DNA from: Nocardia cyriacigeorgica
Lineage (GTDB): Bacteria > Actinomycetota > Actinomycetes > Mycobacteriales > Mycobacteriaceae
NCBI RefSeq assembly: GCF_010868145.1
Contig: NZ_JAAGUY010000005.1
Location: 124,001-188,000, forward strand
Reading direction: 5' to 3'
Length of the DNA: 64,000 nt
Position 1 is the first letter of the stretch. Every line of letters begins with the position of its first letter. The notes under the pieces are model-generated. The model did no database searches and was not told the origin of the DNA. It saw only the letters and a list, made by a program, of their open reading frames with translations. The translations under genes and the position numbers were made by a program. Positions 44,574 through 53,780 of this stretch are shown here, in pieces.

Positions 44574-45158
44574 TCACTCGGGCCGGTAGCGGGCCCTGAT
44601 ATGGAAGCGCTCACCCTGCGGCCCGTAAATACTCAGGTACTCGACGGGGTGTTCGTCGGCATTGCCGAACCAATGCGGCAGATGGGTGTCGAATTCGGCG
44701 ACCTCGCCCGCGGTCAGAACCATGTCCCGGTCGCCGAGGATGAGGCGCAGTTTGCCGTTGAGCACGTAGAGCCAGTGGTAGCCCTCGTGCGTGCGCGGAT
44801 CCGGTTCCCGGTCGGCGGGGCGGCCGGCCAGGATCTGCTTCCATGCCTGCAGCCCGCCCGGCTTTCGGGTCAGCGGGACGACGGTCTGGCCGTTACGGGT
44901 GAACGGACGCGCATAGACCCTTGGATCGCCGGTCTCGGGTGCGTTGACCAGCTCGTCCAATGGCACCTGATGGGCCTTGGCCAGCGGCAGTAGCAGTTCG
45001 AGGCTGGGTTTGCGCTGCCCCGACTCCAACCGTGACAGCGTGCTGACCGGGATGCCGGTCAGTTCGGAGAGGGCGGCCAGGGTGGTGCCGTTGCGGCGGC
45101 GCAGGTCGCGCAGCCGCGGCCCGACCGCATCGATCACCTCGTCGAAATCCCGATCCAT
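44574..45158 (-). CDS. XRE-family regulator with C-terminal cupin domain
   Basis: A 194-aa protein with a Cro/CI helix-turn-helix at residues 10-65 (LRRRNGTTLAALSELTGIPV followed by STLSRLESGQRKPSLELL) and a cupin sensor domain at about 100-190 (GYHWLYVLNGKLRLILGDRD, FDTHLPHWFGNADEHPVEYL). This is the PuuR-like fold that senses small molecules. It is divergent from the methyltransferase gene and may control it (inference). It ends back-to-back with the thiolase gene. Confidence 0.93.
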   Translation of the reverse strand: MDRDFDEVIDAVGPRLRDLRRRNGTTLAALSELTGIPVSTLSRLESGQRKPSLELLLPLAKAHQVPLDELVNAPETGDPRVYARPFTRNGQTVVPLTRKPGGLQAWKQILAGRPADREPDPRTHEGYHWLYVLNGKLRLILGDRDMVLTAGEVAEFDTHLPHWFGNADEHPVEYLSIYGPQGERFHIRARYRPE

Positions 45159-45249
45159 ACCGATATTGCAGTTCTGGCAAATTTCTTTGTCAAGTCCGCA
45201 TGGTTGCTCGCATGCTGGTCATGCCACGACCTACGGATGGAGAAACGGG

Positions 45250-45846
45250 ATGGACCAGCAGTTCTGGGATGAGATGTACGGCAGCCGCGAGCAGTTGTTC
45301 AGTGGGCTACCCAACGATGTGCTCGTCGCCGAGGCGGGAGAACTCACTCCGGGACAGGCACTCGACGTCGGTTGCGGTGAAGGCGCCGACGCGCGCTGGC
45401 TGGCCGAACAGGGCTGGAAGGTGACCGCTGTGGATGTGTCACAGGTGGCCCTGGAACGCGCCGCCGCAACCAACCCCGAGGTGGCCTGGTCCCATGCCGA
45501 TCTCACCGCCACCCCGCCGCCGGCGGATTCGTTCGACCTGGTCTCGGCGCACTACTTCCCGATCGAGCTGGAACCCGAGCACACCACCATTCGCGGACTC
45601 ATCGCCGCGGTCGCACCGGGTGGCACCCTGCTCGTCGTCGGTCACGATCCGGCCGACTTGCCGCACGATCACGACAACGGCTTCGACCCCCGCGACTACT
45701 ACCAGCCCGGCCAGATCGCCGACCTGCTCGGCGCCGACTGGACGGTCCTGGTGCACACCGCCCGCCCCCGCACCCGCCCTGGTCCGCCGGGAACCCACCA
45801 CACCACCGATATCGTGCTGCGCGCCCAGCGCAAACCCGTGAGCTGA
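45250..45846 (+). CDS. Class I SAM-dependent methyltransferase
   Basis: A 198-aa methyltransferase. The SAM-binding motif is ALDVGCGEGADARWLAEQGW followed by VTAVDVSQVAL, and the third motif is DLVSAHYFPIE. The overall pattern is close to thiopurine/tellurite-type (TehB-like) methyltransferases. The start ATG has GGAG upstream. It is divergent from the XRE-cupin regulator. The substrate cannot be deduced from the sequence. Confidence 0.92.
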   Translation: MDQQFWDEMYGSREQLFSGLPNDVLVAEAGELTPGQALDVGCGEGADARWLAEQGWKVTAVDVSQVALERAAATNPEVAWSHADLTATPPPADSFDLVSAHYFPIELEPEHTTIRGLIAAVAPGGTLLVVGHDPADLPHDHDNGFDPRDYYQPGQIADLLGADWTVLVHTARPRTRPGPPGTHHTTDIVLRAQRKPVS

Positions 45847-45951
45847 TCGGCGGCGCCTTCTGGCGAGTCGTCCCCGGGTTTCCAGAGCAGATTGCTATGG
45901 TCTGGGTCACATGTGCGCCGGAGGCGAAAACCATGAGGCGGAGGGGTGTCG

Positions 45952-48021
45952 ATGCGGTTGACCCGGCGGGTCCAGGGTGTGGCGGCAGCGTTCGTGATCC
46001 TGATGACCGGCGGGGCAGCCGCGGTGACAACCGTTGCCGATCGCGAGGTCGCCCATGAGGCGCTCGCGCCCGCTGTCGCGCCGGACGAACTGGCGCGGCA
46101 GTGGACGCACACCCACGACGGGCCGCAGCCCTACCCCGACGTGCACATCGATTGGGATGTGCCGATCGCGATGAGCGACGGCGTGGTGCTCAAGGCCAAC
46201 ATCTACCGGCCGATCGGCGCTGACGGTCAGGTCGAGACCAAGCCGCTGCCGACCATCGTCAATCTCACGCCGTACACGAAACTCATGACCAACCTGATCG
46301 ACTCGGCCATATCCATGCCGGGGCTCCAGCAGCTCACCATGGATCTGATCGGCCGAATCAATCTCTCCGGCACCCCGGTCAGCGGCTTCGAGGACCTACT
46401 GCACGCCCTCGACGGTGGCACCATCCAGACCGTCCTCGGCCTGGACCGCAAGCTGATTCGCAGCGGCTACACCCAGGTCGTCGCCGATGTACGCGGCACC
46501 GGTTTTTCGCAGGGCACCTGGAACACCCTCGGCGCGCGTGAACAACTCGACACCCGTGAGGTGATCGACTGGGCCGCCGCACAGCCCTGGTCCAACGGCC
46601 GGATCGCGATGAGCGGCGGCTCCTACTCCGGAATCAACCAGCTACGCGCGGCCGAAGATCCGCCGCAGGCACTGCGCGCTATCTTCCCGGTGGAACCGGG
46701 CAGCGACCTCATGCGTGATGTGGTGGCGCCGGGCGGCGGTATCGGCACCACCTTCCTGCCGATGTGGCTGAACTCGGTGAACAACGCGAAACTGATGCCC
46801 GATATCGGCTCCATGCTCGATGGCACCTTCGACTGGCGCTGGTTCAACGATCGCCGCCGCGACCCACTCACCAATGTCGATCTGCTCGCCCAGGCCCTGC
46901 TCACGCCGTCCCTGCACAATGTTCCGCCCGCGCTTGCCGCCGCACTCGATGACGACAGCGCCTTCCGCGAGGGCATCATGGGCCATCCCGACCAGGTCGG
47001 CGTCCCCACCTTCGTCTACGGCGGCTGGCACGACATCTTCGCCAACAGCGCCACCTCCCTCTACAACGCCATCCCGCTGCCCGCGGACCAGAAGAAGCTG
47101 GTTGTCGGGGATACCTATCACGCGAATCCCGGTGCGGGGACCGGTGTTCCGGGTGCGCCAGCACGGTTGGACGTCCTCCAGCGGGCCTGGTTCGACTACT
47201 GGCTCAAGGACATCGACAACGGCATCACCGGCTTCGGGCCCGTGACGGTGTGGCAGCAGGGTGGCGGCTGGGTCACCCTCGGCGAGTTCCCGCAGCCGGG
47301 CATGACGCATCGCCGTGTCTACCTGTCGGGTGCACCAAGTGGGACGACCCGCGACAGCCTGCACGACGGCTCGCTGACCGCGACACCGCCCGCCGAGACC
47401 ACCCGGCTCACCGTCGCACCCGGACTCACCACCGCATGCTCCCGCGACGCCGCTCAGGGCTCCGCCGGTATGACGGCGGTGATCGACGCCTGCGCCAAGG
47501 ATTCCCGGATCGCCGAACGCAACGGGCTGACCTTCACCAGCGCCGAGATCACCGAGCCGACAGTGATTTCCGGGCCGATCAACGTCCACGTCAATACCGT
47601 GCACGATGCCGCCGACGGGTACTGGAACGTCACCGTCAACGATGTCGCGCCCGACGGAACCTCCACGGTGCTCTCGACCGGGCAGCTCACCTCCTCGCTG
47701 CGCGCGATCGATGAGGCGAAGAGCGTCCGCTCGGCCAACGGTGACCTCACCGCGCCGCATAATCCGATCACCTTGGACAGTGTGCTGCCGGTGTCGCCGG
47801 GCGAAGCGATCGCACTGGATATCGCGGTTATCCCGACCCAGGCGGTGCTGCAGCCGGGACACCGCTTGCGGGTGGACGTCTTCGCCGGGAATTCGCCCAA
47901 GGCGCTGGCCTTCCGGCCGATGCTCAATGCCAGCGAACTCAAGCCGCAGCATCTGGTGCTCGAGCCGAACGTGCCGAGTTTCGTCAACCTGCCGTCCGAT
48001 CGACCGATCAGGTTCGGGTGA
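45952..48021 (+). CDS. Secreted CocE/NonD-family hydrolase (X-Pro dipeptidyl-peptidase S15 type)
   Basis: A 689-aa exported alpha/beta hydrolase. The signal peptide is residues 1-28 (LTRRVQGVAAAFVILMTGG). The catalytic serine is in AMSGGSYSGINQL, the aspartate in YGGWHDIF and the histidine in GDTYHANPG. The C-terminal part (about 460-689) is the beta-sandwich typical of the family (ISGPINVHVNTVHDAADGYW). The start ATG has GGAGGGG upstream. Reaction by family is hydrolysis of acyl or X-Pro bonds, e.g. esters, penicillins or cocaine; the natural substrate is unknown. Confidence 0.92.
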   Translation: MRLTRRVQGVAAAFVILMTGGAAAVTTVADREVAHEALAPAVAPDELARQWTHTHDGPQPYPDVHIDWDVPIAMSDGVVLKANIYRPIGADGQVETKPLPTIVNLTPYTKLMTNLIDSAISMPGLQQLTMDLIGRINLSGTPVSGFEDLLHALDGGTIQTVLGLDRKLIRSGYTQVVADVRGTGFSQGTWNTLGAREQLDTREVIDWAAAQPWSNGRIAMSGGSYSGINQLRAAEDPPQALRAIFPVEPGSDLMRDVVAPGGGIGTTFLPMWLNSVNNAKLMPDIGSMLDGTFDWRWFNDRRRDPLTNVDLLAQALLTPSLHNVPPALAAALDDDSAFREGIMGHPDQVGVPTFVYGGWHDIFANSATSLYNAIPLPADQKKLVVGDTYHANPGAGTGVPGAPARLDVLQRAWFDYWLKDIDNGITGFGPVTVWQQGGGWVTLGEFPQPGMTHRRVYLSGAPSGTTRDSLHDGSLTATPPAETTRLTVAPGLTTACSRDAAQGSAGMTAVIDACAKDSRIAERNGLTFTSAEITEPTVISGPINVHVNTVHDAADGYWNVTVNDVAPDGTSTVLSTGQLTSSLRAIDEAKSVRSANGDLTAPHNPITLDSVLPVSPGEAIALDIAVIPTQAVLQPGHRLRVDVFAGNSPKALAFRPMLNASELKPQHLVLEPNVPSFVNLPSDRPIRFG

Positions 48022-48091
48022 TTTCGTGTGACGCCACAATGTCGTTGTGAGGCTCTCGTTCGGCGGGGCCGGGAGCCGTAGGGTTTCGGGC

Positions 48092-49099
48092 ATGGTGTCG
48101 CCGGAAATGTCGCAACTGGTGCAATCGGTGGTCGAGACGTACCTGTTGGACGGGACGCGGCGCTACAACCGCGACGATGTAGCGCGCCAGAGCGGTGTGC
48201 CGGTCGAGGTGTCGCGCCGGTTGTGGGTCGCGCTCGGATTTCCCGCCGGAGCCGACGAGCCGACACTTGATTACACCGACGCCGATGTCCGCGCGGTCCG
48301 GGAATTCCGTGAGCTCGGTGTGTTGGCGTCGGCGGACATCCGCCAGCAGGCCGCGACCGCGCGAACCATCGGTCAGACGATGGCACGGCTGGCCGAATGG
48401 CAGGTGGATCTGGTGCTCGACGAGATCACCCGCCGGGTCGCCGCCGCCGACCCGGACGCCGATCCGGCCGAGATCGCCAGAAAAGCCACCGAGGCGACTG
48501 TGCCGATTCTGGAAGAACTACAGGCCTACGCCTGGCGCAGGCATCTGGCCGCCGCGCTGGCCCGCTCGCTCGACGGCGCGGGCACGGCCGCCGATTCGAC
48601 CAGAGAACTGGCCGTCGGGTTCGCCGATATGGTCGGCTACACCCGGTTGACCAGGCATCTGCACCCGGATGAGCTGTCGACGCTGCTCGAGGCGTTCGAA
48701 TCGACGACCACCGCCGCCATCGCCGAGAACGGTGGCTGGGTGATCAAGAACGTGGGCGACGAGGTGATGTACGCCGCCGATACCGCACTCGCGGCGGCCC
48801 GGATCGCGCTCGCCATTCAGGAGACCACCATGACCGTCGGAGACACGCCGGAGTTGCGGGTCGCGGTCGCCTACGGTCCGGTGCTGCAACGGTTCGGAGA
48901 TCTGTACGGGTCGGTGGTGAACATCGCCGCCCGGCTGACGGGTGTGGCCCGGCCTGGCACCGTGCTCGTCGATGACGCCGCGGCCGCCGAGCTGGCCGAC
49001 GAACCCGAGTTCGCCATCCGCCACCTGCGCAGCGTCCGGGTTCGCGGGTTCAACCGGCTGCGGCCCCACCTACTGCGCCGCAACAATAAGAACAGGTGA
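48092..49099 (+). CDS. Class III adenylate/guanylate cyclase with N-terminal regulatory domain
   Basis: A 335-aa soluble enzyme. The N-terminal half (about 1-160) resembles the regulatory domain of mycobacterial Rv1264/Rv2212-type cyclases (DVARQSGVPVEVSRRLWVAL). The catalytic domain (about 175-320) has the metal-binding VGFADMVGYTRL, the substrate-lysine and metal element GGWVIKNVGDEVMYA, and the transition-state element GSVVNIAARL. All the usual catalytic residues are present. The start ATG 48092 is preceded by AGGG; other in-frame starts exist. A phosphodiesterase-like gene lies 1.2 kb downstream. Confidence 0.92.
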   Translation: MVSPEMSQLVQSVVETYLLDGTRRYNRDDVARQSGVPVEVSRRLWVALGFPAGADEPTLDYTDADVRAVREFRELGVLASADIRQQAATARTIGQTMARLAEWQVDLVLDEITRRVAAADPDADPAEIARKATEATVPILEELQAYAWRRHLAAALARSLDGAGTAADSTRELAVGFADMVGYTRLTRHLHPDELSTLLEAFESTTTAAIAENGGWVIKNVGDEVMYAADTALAAARIALAIQETTMTVGDTPELRVAVAYGPVLQRFGDLYGSVVNIAARLTGVARPGTVLVDDAAAAELADEPEFAIRHLRSVRVRGFNRLRPHLLRRNNKNR

Positions 49100-49257
49100 G
49101 CGGCGTATCCGTCGTCCGGGAGGGCGCGGCCGGCCCCATGGTTGTCCGGCTGAGCGCGGTGTGCGCGCTCCAGTGGACCGCGGGATGCCACCGGATCGGT
49201 GTCGGGGGGCATGCCCAGGGTAGGAAGGCATAGGGCGAGCTGATCTAGGCTCGGCCG

Positions 49258-50034
49258 GTGGATATCGACTGGCCCGACCTGCGTCAACGATGCCGCCTCG
49301 ACGAGGACGAGGCGATCGTGGCGTTGAACAAACCCGCGGGCATTTCGGTGACCGGCGAACGGCACGACACCGATATCGTGCAGGCCGCCGCGGCCGTCGG
49401 CGAGACACTGTATCCGGTGCACCGCATCGACAAGGTGACCTCGGGAGTGGTGCTGCTGGCCAAGGATCTGGCCGCGCACGGCGGGCTGACCAGGCAGTTC
49501 AACAAGCAGACCGCGCGCAAGGCCTACCTCGCGATCGTCGCGACGCCCGAGGGAGAGCAGCTGCCGGACACCGGCACCATCGACCTGCCGTTGAGTGTCG
49601 GCCGCAAGAACCGGGTGCGGATCGCGGCCCCGAGGGAGAGCATCCGGTCAGCCGGCGATCGGTGGTTCGTCGACCAGGCCGATCTGCTCGAAGGCAAGAA
49701 CTACCCGTCGACCACCCGCTTCGCGACAGTGCTGCGCCACGGCGACTACACCGTCCTCGCGCTGCGCCCGATCACCGGCCGCCGCCACCAGATTCGCGTC
49801 CACCTGGCCTGGATCGGCCACGCCATCGCCGGCGATCCTCTGTTCGACAAATCCGCCACCCACGACCGGACTTACCTGCACTCCTGGCGACTGGGCATGG
49901 CCGCGGATTGGCGGACTCCGCCCGAGCTGAACCTCGAGGCGGCGCCTGGGGACGCCTTCTGGGCGCCGGTGGCCTCGGCGTCGGAGGATCCGGCCGAGCT
50001 GCTGGATTCAGCTGCCATTCGGCTGAGTGATTGA
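49258..50034 (+). CDS. RluA-family pseudouridine synthase
   Basis: A 258-aa enzyme that isomerises uridine in RNA. The catalytic aspartate is in YPVHRIDKVTSGVVLLAKD, and further elements are NKQTARKAYLAIV and LRPITGRRHQIRVHLAWIGH. There is no S4 domain, so it is a TruC/RluA-like stand-alone form. The start is GTG 49258. The exact target RNA cannot be read from sequence alone. No link to its neighbours is apparent. Confidence 0.92.
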   Translation: MDIDWPDLRQRCRLDEDEAIVALNKPAGISVTGERHDTDIVQAAAAVGETLYPVHRIDKVTSGVVLLAKDLAAHGGLTRQFNKQTARKAYLAIVATPEGEQLPDTGTIDLPLSVGRKNRVRIAAPRESIRSAGDRWFVDQADLLEGKNYPSTTRFATVLRHGDYTVLALRPITGRRHQIRVHLAWIGHAIAGDPLFDKSATHDRTYLHSWRLGMAADWRTPPELNLEAAPGDAFWAPVASASEDPAELLDSAAIRLSD

Positions 50035-50313
50035 GCCACCGCGCAGCTGGTATGCCAGCTCGGTCGAACTACCTCCGACAGGGTCGGCGAGCGGCAGATC
50101 TCGCACGACGTTCGAACCACGTCCGATAGCAGGCATCGGCGTCGACCGCTGGAAAGTTCAACATGAATCACCTCACACCTTTCTTATCGGCGAAATAGCG
50201 GTGGCGAGCCTCATGACGACAACGATTCCGCTGGTCAACTACCCTCATACCCGGCGCCGCTCGAGGTGCGGTGCACTCTGTTTCGCAATGGAGCGATCCC
50301 CCAGAGAAAGCAG

Positions 50314-51099
50314 ATGGGCATGATCCTGGTGGCACAGGTCAGCGACACACATTTCGATCTCGGACCCCGAAACGCCGAACGCGCGGAGCGGGTCATGGCC
50401 TACCTTGCCGACCTACGCCGGCGACCGGACGCCATCCTGGTCACCGGCGATGTCACCGATTCCGGTAAACCCGATCAATACGCCGAGGCCCGCATCGCCC
50501 TACAGGCCGATATCCCCGTGTACGCCATCCCCGGCAACCACGACGATCGCGGCGCGTTCCGCGAGGTCCTGCTCGGAGAACCGTCGTCGGTGGAACCGAT
50601 CAATCGCACCCACCGGGTCGGCTCGTTGACACTGGCACTGCTCGATTCCAGTGTCCCGGGCGAGCCAAGCGGACAACTCACCGACGACACCTATGACTGG
50701 CTGCGCGGCGTTCTCGCCGATGCCCCCGCCGATGCCCCGATCCTGTTGGCATTGCACCATCCGCCCGCACACCTGTTCAGCCCGGTGGTCGACGAGATCG
50801 CGCTCGCCGAACCGGAACGTCTGGCCGAGATCGTCGCAGGCGATGATCGCGTTCTCGGTGTGCTCACCGGCCACGCGCATTCCGCCGCGACCACCACTTT
50901 CGCGGGCAAACCGCTGCTGATCGCACCGAGCACCGCGTCGGTGCTCGGTGGTGAATGGGAGCTCGCGCTGCCCGATCATGTGATGGACTATGCGCCGGAC
51001 CCGGCGGTCGCATTGCATGTCATCGACGAGAACCACCGTCTGACAACACATTTCCGCAGTGTTCCGATGGGCGGATGGATCGGCGTCGCACCGATGTGA
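50314..51099 (+). CDS. Calcineurin-like phosphoesterase (cyclic-nucleotide phosphodiesterase type)
   Basis: A 261-aa metallophosphoesterase. Metal motifs are QVSDTHFD, LVTGDVTDSGKPDQY, IPGNHDDRGAF, ALHHPPAHLF and LTGHAHSA, all intact. The layout resembles Rv0805-type class III phosphodiesterases that hydrolyse cAMP and other substrates. The start is ATG 50314 or 50320, preceded by GAGAAAG. It lies 1.2 kb downstream of a class III cyclase, so the two could balance a cyclic nucleotide (inference). The 279-base gap before it shows nothing else. Confidence 0.9.
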   Translation: MGMILVAQVSDTHFDLGPRNAERAERVMAYLADLRRRPDAILVTGDVTDSGKPDQYAEARIALQADIPVYAIPGNHDDRGAFREVLLGEPSSVEPINRTHRVGSLTLALLDSSVPGEPSGQLTDDTYDWLRGVLADAPADAPILLALHHPPAHLFSPVVDEIALAEPERLAEIVAGDDRVLGVLTGHAHSAATTTFAGKPLLIAPSTASVLGGEWELALPDHVMDYAPDPAVALHVIDENHRLTTHFRSVPMGGWIGVAPM

Positions 51100-51200
51100 G
51101 CCAGGCGACGCCGTCTGCCGGAGTCCGCCATCGAAAGACGCGGGAAGCATTATCGGCGCCCGAAGGCGCAGAGAGTCGCCACTGGCGGTAATTCATAAAT

Positions 51201-51212
51201 CGCATATATGCG
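51201..51212. promoter_or_regulatory. 12-bp palindrome in an AT-rich patch
   Basis: CGCATATATGCG is perfectly self-complementary. It lies at the upstream end of an AT-rich stretch (about 51190-51345) before the Rieske gene. Confidence 0.35.
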
Positions 51213-51287
51213 CCTGAACAAGGCCGGTGAACGCTTCGGAAATATTGCCGATACCTTGTGGCTACCACCGGATTACCCCGGCGCAAT

Positions 51288-51307
51288 AATTCCCAAAATT
51301 GGGAATT
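51288..51307. promoter_or_regulatory. 20-bp perfect dyad upstream of the Rieske/P450 operon
   Basis: AATTCCCAA-AA-TTGGGAATT has perfect 9-bp arms. It lies 82 bases before the Rieske gene start, in AT-rich DNA that stands out in this genome. It is a good candidate operator. The regulator may be the AraC-type gene convergent with the operon or an unlinked protein. Confidence 0.6.
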
Positions 51308-51389
51308 GTCGCCAGAATATGTGTTCTCCTGGAACCGCTATCCTCGCTGCTCTAGCCAAGATTCACACGCGGTTGTCCAGGAAGTTCGC

Positions 51390-52382
51390 ATGCCACCCTT
51401 TCCGCCGTCGTCGGCTCTGCACGCCCGTAAACCGATAGCCCGATTGGAATCACCCCACGGATGGTTCGCTGTCGGCTGGAGCCGCGAATGCCGCCCCGGA
51501 TCAGTGTTCACCACCCGCCTGAATTCCCGCGAGATCGTGGTATTTCGTACCGAATCAGGGAAACTCGTTGCCGCGGACGCCTATTGCCCACACCTCGGCG
51601 CACATCTCGGGCAGGGCGGCAAGGTGGTGCGGGAAGAAATCCGCTGTCCGTTCCACGGGTTTCGCTTCTCGACCACTGGTGCCTGCACGCACAACCCGTA
51701 CGGCACGCCACCGCCTGCCGCGCGGCTCGGCACGATTCCGGTTCTCGAACGCTACGGCGCGATCCTGGTCTACTCCGGCCCGGAGACCACACCAGCATGG
51801 GAACCACCCGACGACGACAGCTCGCAATGGCGTGGCCTGCTCGTGCGCAGCCATAGCTTCCACGGACATCCGCAGGAAGTCACCGAAAACAGTGTCGACC
51901 TGGGCCATCTGCGTATCCTGCATGCGTTCGGCGAGGTCCGGGCAGCGCAACCGCTGACCGTTGACGGGCCGTTGCTCCGGGCCGGCTACGGCATCCGCCG
52001 CCGACTGATCGGTCAGGCCGGAATGGATGCGACATTCGATCTGGTGGCCGCTGGCCTCGGTGTATCGATCGTCGAATTGACTTTGCCGGCTTTCCGAGTT
52101 CGGTTACGCCTGCTCGTCCTCCCCACCCTCGAATCCGATGGGAAGGTCGTGCTGCGGCTCGCCGTCAGCGCCCGCCGCAGCCGAAAGGTGCTGAGCACAG
52201 CGCTTTCGGCGATCCTCGCCCGCATCACCTTGGCAGCTTTCTCCCAGGAAGTGCGCAGGGATATCGACATCTGGCGGCACAAAACCTATCTCGCCCGGCC
52301 CGCAATCGCCGACGGTGACGGCCAGATCGGCCGATACCGCCAGTGGGTCAAGCAGTTCTACTCGATGGATGGAGCACTGTGA
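51390..52382 (+). CDS. Rieske non-heme iron oxygenase (sterol-oxygenase-like)
   Basis: A 330-aa protein. The Rieske cluster ligands are CPHLGAHL and CPFHGFRF (about residues 68-92), and the mononuclear iron site is ENSVDLGHLRILH near 170. The pattern WFAVGWSRECRPGSVF at the start and the CPFHGFRF form resemble KshA/DAF-36 (Neverland)-type sterol oxygenases more than aromatic dioxygenases. I chose ATG 51390, preceded by GGAAG; an earlier start at 51258 would run through the operator region. It overlaps the P450 start by a GTGA, so the two are coupled. No reductase gene is next to it. Confidence 0.9.
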   Translation: MPPFPPSSALHARKPIARLESPHGWFAVGWSRECRPGSVFTTRLNSREIVVFRTESGKLVAADAYCPHLGAHLGQGGKVVREEIRCPFHGFRFSTTGACTHNPYGTPPPAARLGTIPVLERYGAILVYSGPETTPAWEPPDDDSSQWRGLLVRSHSFHGHPQEVTENSVDLGHLRILHAFGEVRAAQPLTVDGPLLRAGYGIRRRLIGQAGMDATFDLVAAGLGVSIVELTLPAFRVRLRLLVLPTLESDGKVVLRLAVSARRSRKVLSTALSAILARITLAAFSQEVRRDIDIWRHKTYLARPAIADGDGQIGRYRQWVKQFYSMDGAL

Positions 52383-53776
52383 ACACTCGGCTCAACCGGG
52401 CCCCGCTCCGGCGGGCCGCGCTCGCCGCCGGAGCGGGCGCCGGACTCCTCATGTGGCGCGGATGGCGCGCGCACTGCCGTCCGCCGCAGGTACCACACGG
52501 ATTCCGCGCCGCGCCGGTGGTCCGGATCGGGGCGGATGCCATCCCGATCCTCGGCGTCGTGTCGCGATTGCACAATGTGGTGACCCGGCCGGTGGAGATG
52601 GTGCACGATGCCGCCCGCGTGCACGGCAGCGTCTTCACCCTGCGCGTGCCGACCCGATTCGACCTGACCTACCTAACCGACCGCGCGGCCTATGATCAGG
52701 TCCTCGCTCTGCCCGCCGAGCACGCCATGATGGGCCCGGTCTTCGGCAATGTGCCGACCGTCGGCTTCTGGTTCCCACGGCAGCACAGCGACCACGATTC
52801 GCTGCAGGAACTCGCGCTGACCGGTAAGCGGATCATGGCGGGCCTGCTGGCACCGCATCGCGTCGCCGGCCTCGCGCCACTCACCGACACGGTGATGGCG
52901 GCCCACATCGATAGTTGGGGACGAACCGTCGACTTGGCCGAGGCGTTCCCACGCGCGATCTACGAGATCTCCGGACGGTACTTCGCCGGAGACGAGTTCT
53001 GGGACCGATACGGCGACCGCATCACCCCGTTGCTGCGCGCCATCGCCGATGGCATCGAGGTACCGCGCGCCACACTGGCGGTTACCCCGGCGCGGTGGTT
53101 CATGCGCGAATACCGCGCCACCAAACGGCTGGCCGCGATCCTGCGGGAAGCCGCCGAGGTGATGCCTGCATGCCTGCTGTTCCAGTCGATTCGAGCCGCG
53201 GGCGTCGCCACCGGGGACACGGCGTGGATGGCGATGTACGTGTTGTGGAATGCCGTCACCTATCCGGGCAGCTACGGACTGTGGACATTGCTCGATGTGG
53301 TGTCTCGCCCGCAGGTGTATCGGACGGCGCTGTCGTCCGACGATCCGGTGACCTATCTCAGCTGGTGCCTCTGGGAAACGATCCGGCTGAATCCGGTGTC
53401 GTCGCTGGTGCGCGCGCTGAGCAAACCGTTCACCTACGAGCAGGACGGCGTGGCCTACCATCTGCCGGCCGGCACCATCGTCGGGGTCGCACCGTCACTG
53501 CTCAATCAGGACCCGGACGTCTGGGAACATCCAGGCCGCTACCGTCCGGAACGGTTCGCCGAGCTGAACAATCCCCGGCGGGCGCTATTCGGTTCCGGCC
53601 CGTTCGGCTGTGTCGCGGGCGAATTCTCGCGTCAGCTGGTGGCCGAGGTGTGCGTGAAGATCCTGCGGAGCGCGGAGATCAGATTGCTCGACGGACTACC
53701 GAACCGGCAGTGCCGCGTACACCTGGCCTATCCGGACCGGCCGGTCCCGGTGGCACGCATGCCGATCGGAGCCTGA
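52379..53776 (+). CDS. Membrane-anchored cytochrome P450 with unusual I-helix
   Basis: A 465-aa P450. A hydrophobic segment near residues 11-28 suggests an N-terminal membrane anchor, uncommon in bacteria. The ExxR motif is CLWETIRLNP and the heme ligand lies in FGSGPFGCVAGEFSR. The I-helix reads VLWNAVTYPGSYGLW, lacking the acid-Thr pair of (A/G)Gx(D/E)T, with proline where threonine is expected. This is like CYP7/CYP8-type enzymes of animals. The start is GTG 52379, overlapping the Rieske stop. It likely works with the Rieske protein and SRPBCC protein on a hydrophobic substrate (inference). Confidence 0.93.
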   Translation: MNTRLNRAPLRRAALAAGAGAGLLMWRGWRAHCRPPQVPHGFRAAPVVRIGADAIPILGVVSRLHNVVTRPVEMVHDAARVHGSVFTLRVPTRFDLTYLTDRAAYDQVLALPAEHAMMGPVFGNVPTVGFWFPRQHSDHDSLQELALTGKRIMAGLLAPHRVAGLAPLTDTVMAAHIDSWGRTVDLAEAFPRAIYEISGRYFAGDEFWDRYGDRITPLLRAIADGIEVPRATLAVTPARWFMREYRATKRLAAILREAAEVMPACLLFQSIRAAGVATGDTAWMAMYVLWNAVTYPGSYGLWTLLDVVSRPQVYRTALSSDDPVTYLSWCLWETIRLNPVSSLVRALSKPFTYEQDGVAYHLPAGTIVGVAPSLLNQDPDVWEHPGRYRPERFAELNNPRRALFGSGPFGCVAGEFSRQLVAEVCVKILRSAEIRLLDGLPNRQCRVHLAYPDRPVPVARMPIGA

Positions 53777-53780
53777 TCTA

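Noticed and set aside
51258..51389. Earlier start of the Rieske gene
   Set aside because: The extra 44 residues would cover the AT-rich operator region and are not like the family N-terminus.
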